Assembly: GCA_022453515.1 (NCBI GenBank)
Contig: JAJNNY010000061.1
Span: 124,001 to 188,000 of the forward strand
Length of the DNA: 64,000 bases
Source of the DNA: Astrocystis sublimbata
Lineage: Eukaryota; Ascomycota; Sordariomycetes; Xylariales; Xylariaceae
Direction of reading: 5' to 3'
This document shows positions 35,323 through 47,200 of this stretch, in pieces. Below the pieces are notes generated by a model, which saw only the letters and a list, made by a program, of their open reading frames with translations, did no database searches and was not told the origin of the DNA. The position numbers and the translations under genes are program-made. Positions within the stretch are counted from its first letter, which is position 1. The number at the start of each line of letters is the position of its first letter.

Positions 35323-38152
35323 ATGGTAAGATCTTCCTGTCATATTCATCTGGCTGCGTTCCGCCCCATACGACATCTTTTTGCATAAGCCCTCGCCGGT
35401 GTACAGGCTATTGACCCGTTGACAGAATAATTCTAATTTGAGAAAACGCCGCCCTCATGGCCACGAGGGTGCCCCTGCGGTACCCGTGGCCCTTGATCCT
35501 TCGTACCCTGCTACATCTGCCAGTGTGTCTCCCCCCGAGCACCTCTCGCATAATGAGATAAATATACTTGCCCAGGCTGCTGCCATCCTCCGTTGTCCAG
35601 TCTCCCAGCTGTATAGCCTTGATAATCGAGGTTCTAGTCTCCCACATCTCTACACCCCAATTTCATCCTATAGTGTCTCCTCCAAGAGGCCACGTCTGAG
35701 CACAGACTTAACCACAATGCCGCCCCAAGAGAAACCGCCAGTTGTCGAGCAGGATGTCTCTGGCCACCCGGAAGACGAGTTCATGTTACCCGTCGGAGCA
35801 TCTCGTCTAACACAGTACCTGGCCGGCTTCTCGATGTGTGCACCTTGCGTAACATGTGGCCCTCAAGGTCTGTAGCTATAGCCCTCGGTCACGGTAATGC
35901 TATTAGCATGCTAAATTCCACTTAGGTTACGCCAGTATACCGGCAACTAGTCCATACGACTACAATGAGACAAGGCCCTACATGGATAGCAAACATCAGC
36001 ATTCTCATTCCATGCCCGGCGCAATCTCTCAGGAATCGCCCGGCCTACTCCAGGGTAACAATCACATGGTCCACCAGCAGACGTTCGGTGGTTACACTGG
36101 CTTACAACCAAGCCGATCGATGAGTACCGATCAATGGAACGTTCAATCTGCCGCCGCTCGCGAAGGGATGGTGTACCCTGGACCTGTGCCTCAAGGATAT
36201 CCAGTGCAGCCGGGGATGCAGTCCACTTCGCCTATATCACCCGGCAATCAGACCGCTGGGGTTCAGAACATGAACATAGCTTTGTCATCTGAAGGACGAG
36301 ATGGCTCTAAGGTGACGTATGGCACCATCCGGGTAGACATACACACCGATATCCACGGGAGACATGTAAATGCGTCGCGCGCGTTAGACTTTGTGCCATC
36401 CCACCAGAGACCGCCCCCGGTACGAAGGGGGCCGTTTAAAAATAAGGATGACAGGGAACGAACGGCCGAAACAAGACGAATCGGCAGCTGCATTCGCTGC
36501 CGAATGCAACGAATACGCGTAAGACAATCTTGTCATAGCCTTTGGTGCTTGGTTTTGTATGATCTGACACTTTGCTTTTGCTGACGTTGGTCACTAGTGC
36601 GAGACGAATCCAGACGATAAAGCTGGTACTTGTATGACCTGCCTGCGGGTGTCGAACGTGAAGGTCTGGCGAATGCCTTGTCTTCGATACAAGATCACAG
36701 ATGTGCGCCTCTTCAAGCCAGGGCAGGTGAAAGGACACGAATGGACGCGACGCTGGGTTGAAGGTGTTCCGGATGATATTCTGCATTGGGCATCGACAGA
36801 AACCCGCAGAGTCAGGGTGACTGAAGGATACACCGAACACGCAGTCGAGCTCCGAGTAAGGCAATTTGTGCCACAGGACGGCGACTCACTTCAACGATCG
36901 TGGGTTCATAATGGCGTGAGGAAGTGGGTCACCATACCGGCGTTCGCAATCGTAAATCTCGAGGAGGCAAAGAGCGCCTATTCAGCTTATATCAGTCGTA
37001 GCCTTCCGGAATGTTGCAAGAAGATATTGTGGGGCAAGGACAAATTGCTAAGGGCGACCTACGTAATGGCTCTGAAGGTGGAACGGGACCCAACGGCAAC
37101 TGATAGCGAGAAAGAACTGTTGAACAAGGCGTTGCAGTTGTGGATGGCTGTTCGCATGACGACCAAGTCCACCGTCATCGTGGGCGAAGAGACGCTGGGA
37201 ATGGCTACCGACATCATGGACGAGACCAGCCCCTTGCAAGGGAAGATACCACTCCCGCCAGTCATGGGGGCACAGATCGAATTGGTTCTCATCCACCAGA
37301 TCCAGTCCAGCTTACGACGGGAAATGCTCGAGAATCTGCAGACCATTACACAGGCCAATAAGCAGCATACGTGGTTCACGACGTATCTCATAACTTTCAT
37401 TTTACTGCACAACGTAGCTCTTCTATGTCAGCATGATGCCAGTTATGCTCGCAAGCATGGAATTCAGGTGAGTCGGCCCCTCTAGATTTAGGCCGAAGCG
37501 CCACGGCCTTGATGGCAATGGCGTACAGACCCGGACAAGTAACTGACCTTCGAACCTCAAGTCTCGTTTTGCAAGAGAGGACATGGTCAGAGAATACCAG
37601 TTGGGTAAGACTTGTTTCACCTCTCCCACCCAGCACGATGACGTCTAACGTCCGACCAGGCGCGAACATTTTATTGGCGTATTTCCATTATTGCAACAAA
37701 GGTACGAGGCACACTCGAGGGCCTGAGGGTCTTGTTCGGCAAACTTCAGAACGATATGTTAACAAACAATAGGCATATACCCATTCTCCCCAGAGTGCAA
37801 GGAGCAGGACTTGAAGACATTGGCCGCACTTAGCGAGATGAAGTCTCAGTTCATCAGACAAACCAAAGCTCATGTGGAGAGGCAAAGTAAGTTGGTTATC
37901 CATACAGAGACAAAGTACAGCCGACCTAGTTGAGCCCTTATAATGAGGGGGTGGGTGCATATGCACATGTGTTGTTGGTGGTGCAGCGAGCCGTTTGGGG
38001 GAAAGGGTATGCACACAGAACAAGCTACTGACAAGACACTCTTCATAGGGAAAACATGGGCCAAAGTTCGGGAGAGTAACGATTATGAGCACGATTTTTT
38101 CTATATAAGCCAGCTGTACGAGGAGAGCTGGATGCCGCAGCCAACGATTTGA
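35323..38152 (+). CDS. Zn2Cys6-like fungal transcription factor
   Basis: Eight coding exons: 35323-35325, 35426-35867, 35926-36518, 36598-37467, 37562-37604, 37660-37701, 37773-37886, 38049-38152; 736 residues. Every junction is GT-AG and keeps the frame. The proposed first coding exon is just the ATG, followed at once by GTAAGA; an in-frame stop lies 9 nt upstream, and exon 2 has no suitable ATG, so this start is an inference. The N-terminal half is Ser/Pro/Gln-rich. The zinc cluster is at 337-374: C337-x2-C340-x6-C347-x10-C358-x2-C361-x12-C374, with basic RMQRIR between cysteines 2 and 3. The flanking RRIGSC and LFKPGQVKGHEWTRRW belong to a conserved but uncharacterised sordariomycete regulator family. 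Intron 3 splits the zinc cluster exactly between RIR and C347. A nuclear DNA-binding role is inferred; target genes unknown. Confidence 0.8.
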
Positions 38153-40239
38153 GTTGCCGTTCCAGCCCACACCCCCTTCGCACTACGCGTACACTAGCTC
38201 CACGAGAAACGAGATCTACATTGGAGAAATATAGGATACCCATTTAGGAAACGACTAGCGTAGAGTATTACTGATATTACGGAGGTTCATTACTGAGGTT
38301 CCAGCCAGCTCAGAAGAGCAAAGGCTTGGCTCGTTTTCGGATCGCACGCACATTGCATGCATGCAGCACCGAGACGGTGGCGTGAACCGGGCTGTAGCCT
38401 GTAGGCTGGGTGCCTAAGGAAATTTACGAGTTGGGGGGACTGAATCACCAATACTATGTGTTCAACGGCTCATGGAATTGTTTGCTTGTGTGCCGTTATC
38501 CCCAGCCAACCCGAGCGACTCATGCTCGTACCCGAGTCGTAAGAGAGATGATTGACCAGTCATGCTTCCATGCCATCCGCACCTGTACTAGATTTCCTGC
38601 GACGGCCCGCCTACGCCCATTCTGCTCGATGGGCCAACATGTGGTTCGGAACCCATTCCTACACTAACAACGCTTCCACTGACCCGGTTACAGGGGAAGA
38701 GGGACGAGGTCTGACCAGGTACTATACAAGGATGCACATATCATACTACCAAAAGACTACCAACCACTAGTATGTAATCCTCCCTCCGTCTAGTCACCAG
38801 AATCGACGTTATCGGTCTGTAACTACATACGCCCGTAGTAGTGTTTGCGTTTCACGTGTGGCTGTCCTTCCGTTGCCGTTTCACTTGCGTCCGCCTTCGC
38901 CTTCGCGAGCACTTGTCTTGTGCCTGTCTGGCCCAAACTCCACCATCTTCCCGATATAGGATAGTTATGCTGTTAGCTCACACCCCACAATTATGTCTGG
39001 ATATTGCAGATCACTAGATACCGTGCTGCAGGGGACAATGATTTGTGATGTCCGGACCTGTCCGGGCTTAATCCGATGGGACTGAGTTAGCTTCCCTCGA
39101 CAGGCTATCCTGTGCCGATGGCAGTTGAATGCATGGAGCAGGGAGAAGCTAGTAGAGAGATCATACCTCAGGTCCAGCTACTTGGGTAAGCAGGAGTGGA
39201 GCCAGAGATGAGATTGGCAAGCCAAATTGTGACAAGTTCGCTGTGCCCCCGGCTAGATGCTTGCTGCTACTTACGTTGAAGGGTAGTTCATCTCAATGTG
39301 ACGCTGAACCCGTCCCCGGCGTATTGGTAAAAAAAAAAAAAATGAAGCTAGTCCAGGGTCTCTATATTACGAGCCTCATATCTTACCACCGATATCGAGC
39401 TTGCGTATGCCCGCCCCTTTGCCCTATTCGGTCCTGGTTGGGCCTGGTATTGTTGCGGCTCAGAAAGAGGCCCTTGGTGAGTTTGTGCGACTCTAAACCC
39501 TCACACAACTTTCCACAACATGCCACCCAGACCTGGTATGTTCTCGTGCAGCGACACATAACGTAGTCTGTCATCTCCCGGGGAATCGACAGCTATTGTC
39601 TCATAGCGCCATCATCGGAGGGGGTGTCGATGGATGAAGGGTTGGGCTCCAACGATGCTGCCAGGTCTGTCGTTTGTCCTACACAACGTCTGACATTAGT
39701 CGGCCACCACCAGGTCACTTAGCTGTGTTCCCGTCCTCACCTTTGCTTTGTTGTCTAACAGCGGGAGCACTGGGCGGATGAGTACAGACTGGAACCTCGT
39801 CACTTCCCGATTCTACGCCAGCCTCACTCTGAGATCCATGTGACAGTGGCTCTCTGTCTGTTGCCGCAACAGACTGTCTGCCATATATGAACCATGGAGT
39901 CGCTCTTCGAATAGAACCTACAACTTACTTACTAATTCCGAGTCTTCCACACTTTTTGTGCTCACGACTCCCCGAGCACTCTACAAGAATATCAAGCCGA
40001 TCTGCCCCTGTGTTATCCATCTATAGATGCATTAGCTGTTGGGACAGCTTTGCTCCATCAATTGACGTCTCCCGTCTTATCTATCTACACTTAACCCCTG
40101 CGCACAAAACTCAACCAACATCTGGCTCACTTGCCACTACTTGGAAGTCTCTGCTAGGCTGGATTGCTTTCACTACCTGCCCACAATTCCTATTGGCCTC
40201 GATCTCGTCACCAAGACGAGAACATACTCCAACCGCCAA
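38153..40239. other. gene-free stretch, probable promoter of the dioxygenase gene at its right end
   Basis: 2.1 kb between two genes on the same strand. It contains a run of 13 A at about 39329-39341 and otherwise unremarkable sequence. Short open frames on both strands have no family resemblance. The last few hundred bases should include the promoter and leader of the dioxygenase gene. Confidence 0.45.
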
Positions 40240-41689
40240 ATGGGGGACTTCCATGTTGCAGGGCCGGTGCTTGCCCCGGGCCTTAGCAATGTCGGCCTTT
40301 CGTTGCCAACCCACCCTTCGCTGTGCTCAACGGCTAGCCAGGATCATCTAGTTGATCTGCCCAACGGTTATCCAGTCCGGATGTGTCACCCAATGGCCTG
40401 GACCCCAGAACAGTTTGTGGGCGAAGCCAGTTACGTTTACCGCCTATCCATGGCAGAGAAGACTGAATTAAGCCGGGCCAAGGATGGCTTCAAAGGTACC
40501 CACGCATTCGTAGATCATTTTTGGATATCTGGTGTCGAAGCACATGCTGATGGTACTTATCTTCTAGCTCAGGAGCTGGATGGGAACATGGTTAGCCAGG
40601 AGAACTTCCCTCTGCCGACCCTTGGTCCGAAACTGCAGGCTCTAGGTAAAAACATCTATGGCGGCTTGGGCTTTCATGTCATCCGCGGTCTCGATCCACG
40701 AGAGTATTCCGTGGAAGATCTTGCTATAATCCGGCTGGGAGTCCAGGCATACATCGCCGAACAATGCGGCCGCCAAGATCACCGCGGGAACATGCTAGGT
40801 ATTTATACCATCCGGTGCCGTCTCAAGGGAGGCTCCAGCTAACGCGGGATAGTACACATCGTGGCCGATAACACATCGGAGGTCAAACTTGGCCACCACC
40901 GCCATTCCACGTCCGCTATTGTATGCGTCTCTCAACCAAACAGTATAAGTAATTGGATCGCAACTAATCAGTATTGCTACGCAGTCATTCCACAATGAGG
41001 AATCCGGTGACGTGATAAGTTGGCTGACCCGCGGCACGTCAAAGACCGGAGGCAGGTGTATCATTGCTCCTGTTTATACGATCTATAACATACTTGCAGC
41101 CCATCGCCCAGATGTTATCCGCACTCTCACCAAGTCTGATTGGCCTGTTGCGCTGTAAGCCCATCCCTGTTCACCCCCTCTGCCCAGGTGCTGTCTGTGT
41201 CTGGCCAAGACAAAAGATGATGAGTGTCGCTAACACGGTGCCAGCCCGCGCTTCCAGTGCCGTCCGTTGATGTTCTACCACGAGTCCAAACTAATCATGA
41301 ACTTTGGCCGCACGCCTCTGCTGGGCAATGCCACACACCCCCGACCAGAGCATCTCCCTCAGCTCAGTGACCGCCAGTTGGAGGCCCTGAACCTGGTGGA
41401 GGCCATCGCCCAGGCGCTCCAGATGGAGATCAAGACGTGCAGTGGCGACATGCATTTCATCAACAATTTCACAATCTTGCACAGGCGGGAGGGGTTCGTC
41501 GATGGTGCATCGCCGGATGAAAAGCGCCATCTAGTCCGCATGCGACTGCGGAGCGCGAGTATGGGGTGGTCCATCCCAGAAAGTCTCCACCAGGAATGGA
41601 CAGATGCATTTGCAGAGCATGGTCCCAAGACGTGGCACTTGGAGCCGATGCCCGGGGACGCGTTCCCACTGCGCAAGTACACAAACTAA
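40240..41689 (+). CDS. TauD/TfdA-family Fe(II)/2-oxoglutarate-dependent dioxygenase
   Basis: Four exons: 40240-40798, 40853-40920, 40985-41154, 41245-41689; introns of 54, 64 and 90 nt, each with a CTAAC/CTAAT branch; 413 residues. The family couples 2-oxoglutarate decarboxylation to hydroxylation of substrates such as taurine, other sulfonates or small-molecule intermediates. Exon joins restore GNMLVHIVADN, HHRHSTSAISFHNEE and DWPVALPRFQCRPLMFYHE, all typical of fungal members. The iron facial triad is predicted as H212, E214 (FHNE) and H345 (TILHRR), with a 2-oxoglutarate-binding arginine in KRHLVRMRLR. The end WHLEPMPGDAFPLR is conserved. ATG 40240 is the first in-frame ATG; 33 open codons lie upstream without one, so an extra 5' exon cannot be excluded. 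The family is broad: taurine use would link it to sulfur nutrition, but a secondary-metabolism substrate is equally possible. Confidence 0.86.
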
Positions 41690-41864
41690 TGGTGGCACAG
41701 TCCAGTCACCGACTAGCTTCGGCTACCCGCCAACTAGGCAAGATGAGAGCATCATCATCATGGAGTTCAGGTGTGAAAAACAAGATTCAGGGTTCAAGGT
41801 TCTAGGTTCTCTCTCCCCAGGTTTACAGAGCTTACGATTAGGAAAGGGGGGAAAACATCGTGGT

Positions 41865-41868
<4 letters not shown>

Positions 41869-41903
<35 letters not shown>

Positions 41904-41920
41904 TGTGTGTGTGTGTGTGT
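41869..41920. repeat. compound (GA)n(GT)n microsatellite
   Basis: Sixteen GA units followed directly by ten GT units, without interruption. It lies about 180 bp beyond the dioxygenase stop, probably at or past the 3' UTR. Confidence 0.95.
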
Positions 41921-44195
41921 TTAATGAATTGTCTGCAGTACTTAATGATAGCATAGCTGGGGAATTCAACACTGGCAATTTCCTGGCATTGTTCCTCTAT
42001 TCTTTCGGCCCCCAGTGGCTTGATTGACGACAGCATGTGTGTGGCGGCGGTGAGGGTGCGTGCGTGTCATGAGTTGCACCCTTTTTTCAATTCTTAGGCA
42101 TCCACGGCGCTGTATGGTCGTCATGTAAGTTTATTCAGCCCGGTTCTTGGCACCGGGGCCGGTCAGGGTGCCTACAGCCAGAATGGTAAAGCCCAGAAAA
42201 CAAGATCTAGATGTCATGTACGAAGACGAACTAGACCTGCTTAGGGGCTACCTTAGGCCACCTCCCTCACTCCGATGTTGTACATGGCATGCATCATGCG
42301 TATGCCTAGGCATCCAGGGTGAGAATGGTCCAAGTCGAAACCAGCAACGCAAGGTACTTCGACCAGACCAGCATCAAGCGCGCTTGTGAGAATAAATGTC
42401 TCCTCATGGTATCAGCCAACGACGCCAGAAGGTTTTACTGGTATTGGTAATGATAGCCGGGCTGGGCACGTCCACATCTAGTACAGAATGCCTATCCTTG
42501 GTAGGCTTACATCTGAGCCCCTGAAGCCCTTCCTTCCTTCAGCATCTTGACGCCAGATCGGCCAGAGAAAGACTATGTGATGCTACTGCGGGCTGACATG
42601 GACGATCTTTCTCATGAGAGCGCCGTAGAGTCGTAGCCGACGGGCGAGGTCGCCGTCCGTTCAAGGATCAGGTGTCATCCACCATCCATCTACTATGTAC
42701 ATACCTGCGATAGATATCTACTCGTCCTACTAGACCACAAGACCAGAAGACCATAGTACACCACGATTCCGATAACGAGACACCCATTTCCGAATACCTG
42801 GTTTGCCCAGCGACCCTTCCCAAGCTAAGAATGACCCTGGTGTAGATAAAATTGACGGAATCTATCTATATAAGCCATTGCGCTCCACGACTTGGTCCTT
42901 TCCCGAGGTTCAACTGAAAACCCCCTGTTCTGTTCCACCGCGGATCCGTACGTGTTCAGTCATACATGCACATTATCGGCTGTCTGTCTTATCAGAAACC
43001 AAACTCAGTCCTACCAAGGATCAAAACGCTGCATCTTTGTTGGGCGCTTGCTTCTCGCAGTAAACCTAGGTGCGCAAGTACGCGTAGTTACCTACTAGCA
43101 AGTGGGCAGGTATCGTTCTGCCAGTATATGCGCAAGGTACGAGTACTCGTAAGTAGATTCGAGTATGCACTAGCTACATGTAGCTACATGTAGCTCAGTG
43201 AATTATAGCATGCGATGTCGAAAATCCTACACTAATGTAATTCTCCACAGCGCCAGCTGCAGGACGTTCGGTCTGGCATGCTAACAAGGTTTACCCAAGC
43301 GACGGCGTGGTAGTCTCATTTACCAGCTGGCCTAATTATAGTTAATTACCCAGTAGCTGATCAAACTAGATTATCGAATGCTCAGGTTAGGTAAGTATCT
43401 CGTTGATGTGGTCAGCTAGTCACGTTACGACGGTTGACCGGTGTAGACATTTAGACCAGAAGGGGTGTTCATATGCATACATGCATACATTGGCATCCCG
43501 ATATGCTGTAGTTTTGGAACCAAGCAAATCAACTTCCTCGAAGCCCTTCATGGCCTAAGCTGGATCGATCCCTAGCACGCTCCTTTAGGTAGGGAGTTCG
43601 GTTGCTATTGGCCGGGGCCCAGAACATAAAAGGTTTATCCCTGGTAAAGGATTCCCTGCCAACTTAGAAATGATGCCGAGTACCTCGCGTTACGAGCTAC
43701 CTGAGTATCGTAACCTTCTACGGCTAAGTCGCCGTCGATGCTCGATCGGTACCTTCGAATCGACATTGGAGACGAGGAGATGCTTCCTTCAAGCGATCAC
43801 TATGATGATGGCCACATACGCCAGAAGTACTCGTAGTACGTACACTACCACGCTCGCCACGTTAGATGCAGGATCCGTCAGACCCTTCAATCAGCATGCA
43901 TCTAATGACTTACACCGGCGATATCATTGTCTGTGTCCTACCCATAGCGGCACAGCAACTAAGTTCGCGCAGGACGTACTCGTACTGGTCAATTAGGGTG
44001 GAACCCTAAAGCACCTACATCGACTTAGGTATGTACCCAGATACTTACTTAGCTACGTATATCTCATCGAGATGCCACTAAGGAACTACCCGCCGGTGCC
44101 GTCGTAAATACGCCCTTTCACCTACGTGTACTTGGGGTGGTCGCATATACGTCTCACGAACAGAGATAACAAGAGCGGCTCAGCTATCATGTGTC

Positions 44196-44198
<3 letters not shown>

Positions 44199-44227
<29 letters not shown>
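44199..44227. repeat. (AC)n microsatellite
   Basis: An uninterrupted AC run of about 14 units in gene-free DNA. Confidence 0.95.
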
Positions 44228-44229
<2 letters not shown>

Positions 44230-47200
44230 TACAATTGGTCTCGACAATTTCATCTTCGCATGGAATTTACTTTTTATCTATGAGGTCTCATGACGTAAGA
44301 TGGCGCAGATGACATATAACGCTGGTGTGTGTGCAGGCCGCACGCATACTACGCTGCCTACTTTGCCTACTTAGACCTACCTACGCGCCACATTTGATCA
44401 ATTCGTCGCTTCTTCACCCAATTTGGGACGGTGAGCTGAGGTCTGATGCGCAGCAAAAGAACCTACTCAATATGGTTACTTATACTCGTGCACACAGTAT
44501 CAATATTTGTCTGAGCACCTTCACCGGAGGCCCGCCCGGATCCGCGGTGCCAAGATGGGCGGGAAATGTGCCTATGATATGCGAAGAACCATGTACCGTA
44601 CCACAGATCGATTGTTCACGTGTTTCTTCGACTATTATCTCATCTCACTTCGTCATTCGTTGAAGTCGCAGATGCATACCTACTGATGCCGCTCATTCAA
44701 CATTCGATCTACTCGTAGCGATGTCGGTGTTGATGTGCGGGCATGGGTATATTCCGTGCCAACTTTCAAAGTCTTGTTTGTGTGCCAAATATACCGGGAT
44801 AACGTGCCGTGATCTTATTTCTTTTTGCATATTTGAGTGTCTTTTGTTTTTTTCGAGATACATACCGACCTGCCTACGCTAGGTAAGCAGGTGAATTGGC
44901 TACGTCGAGCCCAACAGCGTCATGGGGTTCAACCCGCAAGATCATGCTGCAGCCTACATACCTCACATACACGTACCGCTCGTCAACCGGTGGAGGTGGA
45001 CATTTTCCGAGCCTCAACTACCAGATCCATTCGAAATCATATCATATGATCACGCATCTTGACCTGCAGACGAAATCTTGGAACGGCTTTCATCCGTTTC
45101 TTCCGACTTTGGTCGTCATATTTGTATCGCCATATCTGGGGACTCGAGATACCCACAAATGCAATGCACATCAGGACGAGGATCTCGAACTCGGGGAATA
45201 AGCAAGCACTTCACAGCAGGCGAGGGCACGCACAGCGTCGCTAGCTCCACTCCCAATTTGACACCTTGCCGTCGCAGAATAGGAAAGTCTGTTGCATTAG
45301 TAGTCTTGTTTTCGCCTCACCTAGGTGTCTTGCAAGGCGTTCTCCATACGTAAAGAGACTAAGGCAAGGGCCTTCGTTAGCTCTGGCCTTATTGGGCGTT
45401 CAAGTAGATGATTGCGAAATCAGGATCGCGATGTTGCAGGCGCTGAGCTCATCTTGCGAGTGTTTGTGTGCAGCTAGCTAGCTCTACATATGTTGGTTCG
45501 GGCAGGGGCCCAAGGTTGAATCTAGGTGCTCTAGTGATTACAATGTGAATGTGTCGGTGAGTGTGTGTGTGTTTCATGGATCTAGACTCCGGCTTCCCTG
45601 ATCTATCGTGGCTGGATTATGCGACCTCTACACATGGTGCCACTAGGCGGTACAACTCCAGTGTGTTACTACTGCAATGCGGGAAGTATTAAGCATAAAG
45701 CTTTACCATGAGCCTGCAGGTGGGTGCCCCCCAGCAAACCGAACGCCCTACCTACGTGTCTCGCGTGTGAACCATCTACCAGGATAATCGACAATGGAGA
45801 TCTCTTCGTATATGGGAAGGCGTATGCTTGTCTGGGGTTAGACCTGACGTTAGCATCATGCTGTCGCGTGCCATCCGGATGGAACAATACATCGACGTCA
45901 AAGCTAACTATATTACACGAAACATAGTATGCGAGCACCGTGTATAGTCTCCGCAACCAGCACAGAATGGCGATCGAGAAGGAGCTTGTTTCTATACATA
46001 CTATAAAAGCGGTCAGGCGATATGATATGTTCATGTCTGTCAATCCGCTGCAGGTAAAAACTTCACTCACCGGTACGTGGCCTCCCGATGACTTACAGGC
46101 TAAGGCTAATTAAGTCTCTCCTGCGTTGATGATCAACGGTACACGGTGGGAGAGCATTGTAATTGAAGAACTCGCAAGGTCTATGTAGGCGTAAATGTAT
46201 TCCACCACGTTGCGCCAGCACCCCTCGATAGGTATTGTCTAAAGTTAGGGGTTGGACCAGGATAACACAACGTGGCTTCTTTCATCACAAATGATTTTTA
46301 TCTATGATATTGTGACCGTCAAAATCTTAAACCATGTTTTGGCAAATTAGCTAAGTTCAACAGCAATTCCTGACAGTGACGGAGTCTATGACTAGCGACA
46401 CACTCCTGACCAGGCCCGTCGGTCCTAGTCAGGAGATGGAAGGTGAGTAAGTATACATCCAAGCCAAGACATTACAATTTGCTCCTCCTCTATGCTCATA
46501 GTCTTCGACAGGTTGAACCGTGTGACTATGTGTTGAGCAGAAAATGTTTCAGATATCAATTTGGCATGCCACGCCATGACAGGCCATTTCACCAAGTACC
46601 TAGACCAATTTGTCTTATTTTGCCCAATGTTTGTCTGCAATAACACTCGAAAAGCAAAGATACCAGCCGACAGAACCAAGCGCAATTATGCATATAATTC
46701 AGCTGGGAAGTTTGGGCGCCACAGCGCCGGAGCGAGGTTCCGCGGCTTGGTCCCTGGCTCTTCACGGCATGGGCAAATGTACCATGCCTTTAACTAACGG
46801 CAGATACGCGTTAGCCGCTGACCATTTCGTGGTTTTGAATACAAGGGGTTTGATGCAAGACTTCCTGTTGACACACCGGCGCCAAAGTATCCCAGCCGTA
46901 AGGCCAGCGCACTCAGTATTTTCACTTCCGTAAGAATCAATCTTCTCGTGAGACCGTGAGACCCAGTGGTTGAACCCCGCGTGCAACGCCAGGGTCGTAC
47001 GGTGCTAATTATCGAATCACAAACAAAAGCCAAGTGGGTGGATCAGCATAGGAAGGAAGTGCCATGCTTTGACGCGGCTTATGTGGCAATACTACCTGCT
47101 CAGTTATCCAGCCCCTGGCCGCCACAAGCGGTCCAAGGAAAGGAAATCAGAGTCCTGGCAGAGTGCCAAAATATACCCAAGGCCCAAGACGAACGAATAT

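Noticed and set aside
45669..46070. 133-codon minus-strand frame with hydrophobic start
   Set aside because: No ATG at its beginning (opens with GTGAGT, a donor-like sequence) and no family resemblance.
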